From: an uncultured Rhodospirillaceae bacterium
GTDB lineage: Bacteria > Pseudomonadota > Alphaproteobacteria > Rhodospirillales > Magnetospirillaceae
Assembly (NCBI GenBank): GCA_937887565.1
Contig: CALABS010000042.1
Location: 1-27,925 of the forward strand
DNA length: 27,925 nucleotides
Direction of reading: 5' to 3'
The translations under genes were made by a program, and so were the position numbers. The notes beneath the pieces were generated by a model. The model did not search any database and was not told the DNA's origin. It saw nothing but the letters and a program-made list of their open reading frames with translations. Positions 1-6,414 of this stretch are shown piece after piece. Each line of letters starts with the position of its first letter. The first letter of the stretch is position 1.

Positions 1-111
1 CCCGGTAACCCGGCCACCTATGACCGTGAACGGCCATCTATGGCGGAAACCGACAGACGACAAGGGCCTGTGAGCACCCGCACACTTTTTTGCGAACCCA
101 TATTAGAATGA
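1..111 (+). other. open frame entering from the left edge, possible gene 3' end
   Basis: The first reading frame is open from base 1 to a TGA at 109-111 (36 codons). No start or family is recognisable, so it could be the last residues of a gene lying upstream of the window or simply chance. Bases 11-30 and 31-50 are two imperfect 20-base tandem units, both starting CGGCCA and sharing CTATG; I count 14 of 20 identical positions. Such repeats can occur at insertion-sequence ends, but no transposase is visible. Confidence 0.2.
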
Positions 112-112
112 T

Positions 113-141
113 TTGACAAAGATGGAGGCGCTTCCTATGTT
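113..141 (+). promoter_or_regulatory. sigma-70-type promoter candidate
   Basis: TTGACA at 113-118 is a perfect -35 box. It is followed after exactly 17 bases by TATGTT at 136-141, an acceptable -10 box. Transcription would start near 148. No protein gene follows on this strand before the intrinsic terminator at 199-236, so the likely product is a short non-coding transcript. Confidence 0.45.
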
Positions 142-147
142 GTCTCT

Positions 148-240
148 ACGATGTTGACCTCCCCCGAGGTCAGCCTCCCTCTCTAAGACAACTCCGCGCC
201 CCTTCGCCCCTCCCCCCCCTTGGCGAAGGGGTTTTTCTTT
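148..240 (+). ncRNA. candidate small RNA with C-rich, anti-Shine-Dalgarno loops
   Basis: The stretch between the promoter candidate and the terminator could be transcribed as an RNA of about 90 nucleotides. It begins with a 7-bp hairpin (TGACCTC at 155-161, CCCC loop, GAGGTCA at 166-172). A CCTCCCTCTCT-rich single-stranded linker follows, then the terminator hairpin, whose 13-base loop is again CCTCCCC-rich. Exposed CCUCC/CUCCC loops are the usual seed of several alphaproteobacterial trans-acting sRNA families, which pair with ribosome binding sites. The similarity is in architecture only; I do not recognise a named family. Alternatively the terminator may serve a gene upstream of the window. 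Confidence 0.35.
199..236 (+). terminator. strong rho-independent terminator
   Basis: CCCCTTCGCC at 199-208 pairs perfectly with GGCGAAGGGG at 222-231, and five T residues follow at 232-236, then CTTT. The T tract sets the direction as plus. The neighbouring gene is on the minus strand and ends at 246, so this terminator belongs to a plus-strand transcript coming from the left. Confidence 0.8.
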
Positions 241-245
241 GGCCG

Positions 246-1451
246 TCAGGCCAGGCGGTCCGTCTTGCGCAGCGCCGGGAACATCCACGCCCACAAGCCG
301 GCCACCGCCAGGGTGCCGACGCCGCCGATCACCACCGCCGGCACGGTGCCGAACCACGCCGCGGTGATGCCCGATTCGAACTCGCCCAACTCGTTCGAGG
401 CGCCGATGAACACCCAGTTCACCGCGCTGACGCGGCCGCGCATGGCGTCGGGGGTGCGGATCTGCACCAGAGTCTGGCGGACGATGACGCTGACCATGTC
501 GGCGCCACCCAGGACGACAAGGGCGGCCAACGACAGCCAGAAGCTGGTCGACAGGGCGAAGACGATGGTCGCCACGCCGAAGACCGCGACCGCCGCGAAC
601 AGCTTGAGCCCGGCACGGCTTTCCAGCGGCCGGTGGGCCAGGACCACGGCCATGACGGCGGCTCCGGCCGCCGGCGCCGCCCGCAGCACCCCCAGGCCCA
701 CGGGGCCCACATGCAGGATGTCGCGGGCGAACACCGGCAGCAGCGCCGTGGCGCCCCCCAGCAGGACCGCGAACAGGTCCAGCGAGACGGCGCCCAGGAT
801 GTCCTTGCGCTGGAAGACGTAGCGGACCCCGGCCAGCAGGCCCTCCAGACCCGGCTCGGCCGGCATGTGCACCTTCAACGGTCGCGCCAACCGCGCCGCC
901 GCCGCCGCCGAGGCGACCAGGGCCGCCGCCGCCACCCCGTAGACGGCGGAGATGCCCAGCACGTAAAGGCCGCCGCCCAGCGCCGGGCCGGCCACCACCG
1001 CCACCTGCCACGAGGTGGAGTTCCAGGCGACGGCGCGGGGAAAGGCCTCGGGCGGCACCAGGAGCGGCAGCAGCGATTGGCTGGCCGGGGCAAGGAAGGC
1101 CCGGGTCGCCCCCGTCACCGCCAGCAATGCGTAGATCGCCCCCAGGGACGGATGGCCCGACAGCGCCAGCAGCAGCAGACCCGTGACCGAGGCGGCCACC
1201 AACGCCAGTCCGGTCACCAGGATCACCCGCCGGTCGAAGCGGTCGGCGACCTGGCCGCCGGGGAGCGCCAGCAGGAAGGCGGGCAGGAACTGCGCCAGCC
1301 CCACATAGCCCAAATGAAGGGGGTCGCCGGTCAGGTCGTAAACCTGCCAGCCCACCGCCACCGCGACCATCTGTTGGGCGATGGCCGACAGGAAGCGGGT
1401 GAGGAAGAACAGCCGGAAGTCATGCAGGGCGAACAGCGCGCGCGGGGTCAT
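246..1451 (-). CDS. MFS transporter, MFS_3/EntS-like exporter
   Basis: A 401-residue integral membrane protein of the major facilitator superfamily. It has about 12 hydrophobic segments and the motif A signature GGQVADRFDRR in the loop after the second helix. The N-terminal DFRLFFLTRFLS and an overall sequence rich in Ala, Leu and Val fit the MFS_3 group, which includes the enterobactin exporter EntS and many uncharacterised drug or metabolite exporters. The start at 1451 was chosen because the upstream in-frame extension to 1580 is Arg/Pro-rich and does not look like an MFS N terminus; a clear ribosome site is lacking at both starts. It is divergent from the ferritin-like gene. The substrate cannot be told from the sequence. 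Confidence 0.85.
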   Translation of the reverse strand: MTPRALFALHDFRLFFLTRFLSAIAQQMVAVAVGWQVYDLTGDPLHLGYVGLAQFLPAFLLALPGGQVADRFDRRVILVTGLALVAASVTGLLLLALSGHPSLGAIYALLAVTGATRAFLAPASQSLLPLLVPPEAFPRAVAWNSTSWQVAVVAGPALGGGLYVLGISAVYGVAAAALVASAAAAARLARPLKVHMPAEPGLEGLLAGVRYVFQRKDILGAVSLDLFAVLLGGATALLPVFARDILHVGPVGLGVLRAAPAAGAAVMAVVLAHRPLESRAGLKLFAAVAVFGVATIVFALSTSFWLSLAALVVLGGADMVSVIVRQTLVQIRTPDAMRGRVSAVNWVFIGASNELGEFESGITAAWFGTVPAVVIGGVGTLAVAGLWAWMFPALRKTDRLA

Positions 1452-1614
1452 GGGCGGACAGTAGGCGTCGGCGTTGCCCGGGCGCAACGGCGCGATCCAT
1501 GCCGGCCGCGCGCATCGGCCCCATCGGCGCCGCGCATCGGGCGGCGGCACGCACCCCGCCTTGGCCGGCGGTGTTCCCATGGAACGCTTCTAAACTGACA
1601 AAGGGAGACACCCC

Positions 1615-2841
1615 ATGGGCTTCAACCCCTTCGACGAAAAGGGCATGCCGATCGACAAGCAGATCCAGTCCTGGAAGGTGCTGAACGTCAAACCCTACGA
1701 CAAATACGAGGTCGACCCCTACACCCGCTGCCGGGTCATCACCATGAACGGGGTCGAGGTCGAGGCGGCGCTGTTCGGCCACCAGTTCGCGCGGCACACC
1801 GCCGACATCGAGCTCAAGCGCCAATTGGCGCTGGTGCGCCGTGCCGAGCAGCAGCAACAGAAGATGGTCAACTGGCTGATTCCCGGCCAGGAGAGCACCA
1901 TCGAGGTCACCATCGGCTACGAGCAGGTGGCCGTCGACCTGACCGCCTGGGTCTGCCAGAACGAGCCCGATCCCTATGCCAAGCAGGTCTACGAATTCGG
2001 CCTGCTCGAGGATTTCGACCACCTCTACCGCTACGCCAACCTGCTCGACATGATGGAGGGCCGCAAGGCCGCCGACATCGTCGGCCGCGCCACCGAGATC
2101 ACCCCCGGCCGCCCCACCGCCATCGAGCACCGCCACCCCCACGACGACATCCGCAAGAGCCTGGACCGCAACTCGGCGCAGTTCATCTCGCTGATGAACG
2201 CGCTGACCGTCACCGCCGCCGAGCAGCAGACGCTGAACTTCTACATGAACGTCGGCAACCGTCCCACCGACCCGGTGGCGCGCGGCCTCTATTTGGAGAT
2301 CGCCCAGATCGAGGAGCAGCACGTCACCCAGTACGAAAGCCTGAACGATCCCACCGCCTCTTGGGCCGAGATGCTGGTGCTGCATGAATACAACGAGTGC
2401 TACCTGTACCACTCGTTCATGCTCGACGAGCCCGACCCGCGCATCCGCCAGATGTGGGAGAACCACCTGGCCATGGAGGTCACCCACCTGCAAATGGCCA
2501 ACGACCTGCTGAAGAAACTGGACGGCAAGGACGCCCGCGACATGTTCCCCAAGGAGATGCCGACCCCGGTGAAGTTCCAATCCAACAAGGCCTTCATCCG
2601 CTCGGTCCTGGACACCCAGGCCAAGCTGACCGCCGACGGCACCGAATTCAAGCCGTTCGACCAGATGCCCGCCGACTACCCGACCTTCCAATACCAGCAG
2701 GCGGTCAACGGCAACCAGCCGCCGCCCAGCGAGCAGATCATCCAGCGCCACATCGAGGACAAGGGCACCGAATACCGCCTGGAGACCGAGGGCCCGCATC
2801 CGGTTCCGGAATGGCGCCCCAGCCAGGCGGCGGCCGAATAG
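1615..2841 (+). CDS. large ferritin-like di-iron domain protein, function unknown
   Basis: A 408-residue soluble protein without signal peptide, preceded by a good ribosome site (AAGGGAGA, 1601-1608). It has long amphipathic helices and carboxylate/His motifs typical of ferritin-like four-helix bundles: E233-x-x-H236 (IEEQH), E288-x-x-H291 (MEVTH), and acidic/His clusters at D133-x-x-H136 (EDFDH) and H257-E258...E261...H266. Paired ExxH motifs at this spacing usually hold a di-iron or Mn/Fe centre, as in rubrerythrin, ferritin or di-iron oxidases. The protein is much longer than bacterioferritin (about 160), and the N-terminal half may form a second bundle. The exact family name is not known to me. 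Roles in iron handling or peroxide removal are guesses from the fold. Confidence 0.75.
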   Translation: MGFNPFDEKGMPIDKQIQSWKVLNVKPYDKYEVDPYTRCRVITMNGVEVEAALFGHQFARHTADIELKRQLALVRRAEQQQQKMVNWLIPGQESTIEVTIGYEQVAVDLTAWVCQNEPDPYAKQVYEFGLLEDFDHLYRYANLLDMMEGRKAADIVGRATEITPGRPTAIEHRHPHDDIRKSLDRNSAQFISLMNALTVTAAEQQTLNFYMNVGNRPTDPVARGLYLEIAQIEEQHVTQYESLNDPTASWAEMLVLHEYNECYLYHSFMLDEPDPRIRQMWENHLAMEVTHLQMANDLLKKLDGKDARDMFPKEMPTPVKFQSNKAFIRSVLDTQAKLTADGTEFKPFDQMPADYPTFQYQQAVNGNQPPPSEQIIQRHIEDKGTEYRLETEGPHPVPEWRPSQAAAE

Positions 2842-2849
2842 CCCAGTCC

Positions 2850-2875
2850 GGAAGGCGGCCGCGCGGCCGCCTTCC
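2850..2875. terminator. 26-bp perfect palindrome between convergent genes
   Basis: GGAAGGCGGCCGC at 2850-2862 is followed directly by its perfect reverse complement at 2863-2875. It sits in the 39-base gap between two convergent stop codons and would form a hairpin in both transcripts. There is no T tract on either side, so it may be a weak bidirectional terminator or an mRNA-end stabiliser. Confidence 0.5.
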
Positions 2876-2880
2876 CCCGC

Positions 2881-4944
2881 TCAGGCCAAAACCAGCTCAC
2901 CCGATTCGATCAGGCGGGTGCAGGCATCCACGACGGCGGGATCGTAACGGGTGCCGCGATGCTCGCGCAGCTCCGCCACCGCCGCGTCGAGGCCGAGCGC
3001 GGGACGATAGGGGCGGTGGGAGGCGATCGCCTCGACCACGTCGGCCACCGCCACGATCCGCGCCTCCAGACAGATCTGGTTGCCCTTGAGGCCGTCGGGA
3101 TAGCCCGACCCGTCCAGCCGCTCGTGATGGTGCAGCGCGACGTCGGCGATCGGCCACGGGAAGTCGATTGGGCTGAGGATTTCCCATCCGGTCCGCGGAT
3201 GGCCCTTGATCACCGCGAATTCCGTCTCTGACAGCCGACTGGGGCGGTTGAGGATCTCGGCCGGGATGGACACCTTGCCGATGTCGTGCACCAAGCCGGC
3301 GACCTTCAACCCCTTCAGCCGGTCGTCATCGAGGTCGAGGGCCCGGCCGATGGCGACGGCGATGTCGGCGACCCGTTGCTGGTGGCCGGCGGTGTAGGGG
3401 TCGCGCACCTCGACGGTGGCGGCCACCGCCTGGATGGTGCCGTCGAGGACCCGCTCGAGGGCGGCCCGATGGCGGTCGCGCTCGATGCGCGCCCGCAAGG
3501 TCTGCATGCCGTAGGCCAGATCGCCGGCCAGTTCGTCGAGCAAGGCCCGCTCCTCGTCGGCGGCGAAGACGTGCGGCTGGGCGGCATGGATGGCCAGCAC
3601 GCCGACCGGCCCGCCGCCGTCGGGAGCGAGCGGCAGCACCAGAAGCGAGCGGATGCCCAGGGCGCGATAGGACTCCCGCCAATGGCCGATTCGCGAATCG
3701 AGGTCGATGTCCGGCACCGCCACCGCCTGGCCGGAGGACATCACCGCCTCGGCCAAACCGACGCTGGCGGTCAGCTCCGCCACCCCGGGTTCGCCGGCCT
3801 GCGCCAACGGGCGGCCACCCGCGTCCAGGGCCACCGAGGCGGCGGCATATCCGGCGGTGACCACCACCTCGCACATGGTGCGCAGGAGCCGGTCCTCGCT
3901 CTCGGCGTGAACCAGGGCCTGGTTGCCGGCGGACAGCGTCCGCATGGCGCGGTTGACCACCCGCAGGCTGGATTCGGCCCGCCGGTGCTCGTCCACTTCC
4001 TGGGACAGGTCGGTGGTGTGGATCAGCATGCGCCCGGCCATGGGCCGAAGCATCAGCCACAGCCCGCCGGTTCCCACCGCGATCAGCGCCGCCACCACCG
4101 CCGCCACCGTCAGGATGATGCGGTCGACCTGGAGATAGAGTTCTCGTTCGGCCATGCGCGACACCGCGATCCAGCCGCTGTCGGGCAGGCGCCGCACCGC
4201 CGCCACCTCGGGCTCGCCGTCGCCGCCGCGACCAAAGACCAACCTGGGCTGGCCATCGGCGCCGTCCAGCGCCCGCGCCAGGATTCCCTCCCCACGTCGG
4301 GTGGGAAAGATGGGACCGTCGCGCGCGGCCAGGATGAATTCGCCGGTGGCGCCCCGCCCCTCGTGGTTGGCGACCACCGCCGCCAGGGCGCGGGCGTCGA
4401 ACAGCAGCACGTCGGTGCCTTCGCGCCGCCCGTCCTTACCGAGGATCGGCGCCGACACCACCAGCGCGTGACCGCCCTCCACCGCCTTGGGGATGCCGAA
4501 GGCCGGCGGCGGACCGCCGCCGGGGCTCCACAGGACGGCGGGAATCGGCCGCCCCACCGCCACCACCGGCCGTCCCTCGGCGTCCAGGCGGACGATGCCC
4601 AGGATCTCGTCGGACAGGCGCGAGGCGTCGGCCAGCTTGTCGGCGGTGTAGGCGACCAACTCGCCGACGGTCATCTGGCCGCGGTTGAAGCGGACGAGGG
4701 CATCGCGGATGGCGCTGCGGCTGGTCACCTGCCGTGCCAGGTCGGTGGCGCGGGCGACGATCTCGCCCACCGCCACCGAGTCGAGGGCGAGCCCGTGGAC
4801 CAACGAGGCGTCGGCCGCCGCCTTCATCTGCCGCTGCATGGGGATGATCGCCACCACGGCGACCACCGCCGCCACCAGGGCCAGGGCGCAGACCGAGAAT
4901 ACCACGATCATCCGCTGCAGGCGAACCGCCTCGACCACCCGCAC
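2881..4944 (-). CDS. membrane HD-GYP c-di-GMP phosphodiesterase with periplasmic sensor and GAF domain
   Basis: A 687-residue signalling protein. Order: transmembrane helix at about 12-35, periplasmic sensor region at about 36-275 (Cache-like, inferred from topology), second helix at about 277-299, GAF domain at about 345-480, then HD-GYP domain at about 505-685. The catalytic HD is H553-D554 (LVHDIGK) and the family signature HHERLDGSGYP is at 606-616, both intact, so hydrolysis of cyclic di-GMP is expected. Translation starts with GTG at 4944, with GGAG about eight bases upstream. Input would be an extracellular ligand plus a cytosolic GAF signal. The output is probably motility or biofilm control. 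No partner diguanylate cyclase is nearby. Confidence 0.9.
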   Translation of the reverse strand: MRVVEAVRLQRMIVVFSVCALALVAAVVAVVAIIPMQRQMKAAADASLVHGLALDSVAVGEIVARATDLARQVTSRSAIRDALVRFNRGQMTVGELVAYTADKLADASRLSDEILGIVRLDAEGRPVVAVGRPIPAVLWSPGGGPPPAFGIPKAVEGGHALVVSAPILGKDGRREGTDVLLFDARALAAVVANHEGRGATGEFILAARDGPIFPTRRGEGILARALDGADGQPRLVFGRGGDGEPEVAAVRRLPDSGWIAVSRMAERELYLQVDRIILTVAAVVAALIAVGTGGLWLMLRPMAGRMLIHTTDLSQEVDEHRRAESSLRVVNRAMRTLSAGNQALVHAESEDRLLRTMCEVVVTAGYAAASVALDAGGRPLAQAGEPGVAELTASVGLAEAVMSSGQAVAVPDIDLDSRIGHWRESYRALGIRSLLVLPLAPDGGGPVGVLAIHAAQPHVFAADEERALLDELAGDLAYGMQTLRARIERDRHRAALERVLDGTIQAVAATVEVRDPYTAGHQQRVADIAVAIGRALDLDDDRLKGLKVAGLVHDIGKVSIPAEILNRPSRLSETEFAVIKGHPRTGWEILSPIDFPWPIADVALHHHERLDGSGYPDGLKGNQICLEARIVAVADVVEAIASHRPYRPALGLDAAVAELREHRGTRYDPAVVDACTRLIESGELVLA

Positions 4945-5027
4945 GTCATACTCTCCTGCTCGAGAATACCCACACCCCTCGTCAGGGGATTATAGCAGCA
5001 TCCCCGGCCGCATGGGCGAGCGGTTGC

Positions 5028-5795
5028 TCACGATCCGGCGAAGGCGGCGATCTCGCGGACGAAGGCGTCGGGACGATCCGCGTGCAGCCAATGGCCGGCC
5101 CCCTCGACCACCTCGATCCTGGCGCGGGGAAACAGCCGCTCGATCTCGCCGCGATGGCCGGGACCGACATAGTCGGACTCGGCCCCGGCCAGGAACAGGG
5201 CCGGGCCATCGTAACGGGTTCCCTCGGGGAAGCGGGGAAAATCCAGGATGTCGGCCATGGCCGCAGCCAGGGCGGCCAGGTTGGGCCGCCACCGGTAGCT
5301 GCCCGGCTCGCCGTCCAGGTTCTGCATCAGGAAGGCCCGCACCCGGGGATCGGCGATGACGTCCTTCAATTGGGCGTCGACATCGGCGCGCCGGGTGGCG
5401 CGGGCCAGGGAAACCCCGCGCATGGCCTTGATGTAGGGCGCGAAGGTATGGCCGTACCCGGCGGGGGCGATGTCCACCACCACCAGGCCCGCGACCAGCT
5501 CCGGCCGGGTCAGGGCCAGCACCATGGCCGCCTTGCCGCCCATGGAGTGGCCGACGACGACGGCCGGCCCCAACGCCCGGCCCTCCATGAAGGCAGCGAC
5601 GGACCGGGCCATGAACGGGTAGTCCATCGCCTCGGTCCACGGCGAAGCCCCGTGATTGGGCAGGTCGAGGGCCAGCACCCGGCGGCTTTCCCCCAGCCTC
5701 CGGACGATGGCGCCCCAGTTCCGCGACGAGCCGAGAAGGCCGTGCAGGATGACCAGGGGCCGGCCCTCGCCGGCCTCGATGACATTCAAATCCAT
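5028..5795 (-). CDS. alpha/beta hydrolase, YbfF/ABHD11-like esterase
   Basis: A 255-residue cytosolic alpha/beta-hydrolase. The nucleophile elbow is GHSMGG with Ser84. The acid is probably Asp208 (AESDYV) and the catalytic His is His235 (GAGHWLH). The oxyanion strand HGLLGSSRNW and the following LDLPNHGAS closely match the YbfF/ABHD11 group of short-chain acyl esterases. The start at 5795 is supported by AAGGAG six bases upstream. It lies 83 bases downstream of the HD-GYP gene start in the same direction and is divergent from the receptor operon. The natural substrate is unknown. Confidence 0.85.
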   Translation of the reverse strand: MDLNVIEAGEGRPLVILHGLLGSSRNWGAIVRRLGESRRVLALDLPNHGASPWTEAMDYPFMARSVAAFMEGRALGPAVVVGHSMGGKAAMVLALTRPELVAGLVVVDIAPAGYGHTFAPYIKAMRGVSLARATRRADVDAQLKDVIADPRVRAFLMQNLDGEPGSYRWRPNLAALAAAMADILDFPRFPEGTRYDGPALFLAGAESDYVGPGHRGEIERLFPRARIEVVEGAGHWLHADRPDAFVREIAAFAGS

Positions 5796-5850
5796 GCCAG
5801 CTCCTTACCGCCGGGACACCGGTTCGTCAACGACTGAGCATTGTAATCGT

Positions 5851-5862
5851 TCAAATATTTGA
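5851..5862. promoter_or_regulatory. 12-bp perfect palindrome upstream of receptor operon
   Basis: TCAAATATTTGA is a perfect palindrome in an AT-rich patch of otherwise GC-rich sequence. It lies about 20 bases upstream of the -35 candidate of the receptor operon and about 60 bases upstream of the hydrolase start. It could bind a dimeric regulator for either gene. It does not match a Fur, Irr or Zur consensus that I can name. Confidence 0.35.
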
Positions 5863-5880
5863 TTGACCAGCGTCATGGTT

Positions 5881-5911
5881 TTGACTCTGCATACCAACCA
5901 TCGTTATGGTT
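5881..5911 (+). promoter_or_regulatory. promoter candidate with overlapping inverted-repeat operator
   Basis: TTGACT at 5881-5886 and TATGGT at 5905-5910 (18-base spacer) form a promoter candidate that would start transcription near 5916, just before the ribosome site of the first operon gene. A perfect inverted repeat AACCAT-CGTT-ATGGTT (5896-5911) covers the -10 region, where a repressor would block transcription. A further ATGGTT copy lies at 5875-5880, so three half-sites are present. Confidence 0.4.
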
Positions 5912-5935
5912 CGCCGCGAGGGAGGCACAGGACCG

Positions 5936-6355
5936 ATGTCCAGGGGAAGGATGACAGGTCTGCTACGACGGATGCGGGGCGACGGATCGCTCGTCCGCGC
6001 GCTGCTCGTCGCGCTGCTTCTCCAGATCACCGTTCCCATGCTGGGGTTGTTTCCGACCGCGTCGGCCAATCCCCCGCCGCCCGGCAGCATCACCGTCTGC
6101 ACCGCGCAGGGCATCGTCACCCTGGCCCCCGACGGCCGGGGCGGCTGGACGAAATACACCGACGCCGCCGAGACCGGGCTGTCGTGCAGCTTCTGCCTGC
6201 CGCTGCTGTCCGGTTCCGTGGAGCCGGTCGCCGACCTGCCGCTGCCGCTGCCGGTCGAGATGGCGGTGGCGGATCCGGCTTCCCCCACGTCCGTCCCGGT
6301 GGCCTCGGTTCCGCCGGGGTCGTTCTCTCCCCGCGCTCCCCCCTTCCTCCGCTGA
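5936..6355 (+). CDS. small membrane-anchored DUF2946-like protein
   Basis: A 139-residue protein with an N-terminal basic stretch, one hydrophobic helix at about 18-38, and a short Pro-rich extracytoplasmic part. That part carries C55 and the motif C84-S-F-C87 (LSCSFCLPL), as in DUF2946 proteins, which often sit beside TonB-dependent metal receptors. The start at 5936 is favoured by GAGGGAGG ten bases upstream; an alternative at 5906 has no site and one at 5951 is too close to its purine run. It is the first gene of the receptor operon. The Cys pair could bind a metal, for example copper, but this is inference from family and context. Confidence 0.65.
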   Translation: MSRGRMTGLLRRMRGDGSLVRALLVALLLQITVPMLGLFPTASANPPPPGSITVCTAQGIVTLAPDGRGGWTKYTDAAETGLSCSFCLPLLSGSVEPVADLPLPLPVEMAVADPASPTSVPVASVPPGSFSPRAPPFLR

Positions 6356-6414
6356 ATCCCCACCCGCGCGGCGTGGTGCCGCGCGGCGCATTCCTTCAGC
6401 GGAGTATTTGGAAA

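Noticed and set aside
1420..2799. Long minus-strand frame of about 459 codons opposite the ferritin-like gene
   Set aside because: It mirrors the codon structure of the plus-strand gene, is Val/Gly/His-rich and low in complexity, and shows no family motif. The plus-strand frame has a ribosome site and di-iron motifs.
3286..4995. Plus-strand frame of about 569 codons opposite the HD-GYP gene
   Set aside because: It is an antisense artefact of high GC third positions; the minus strand encodes clear catalytic motifs over the same bases.
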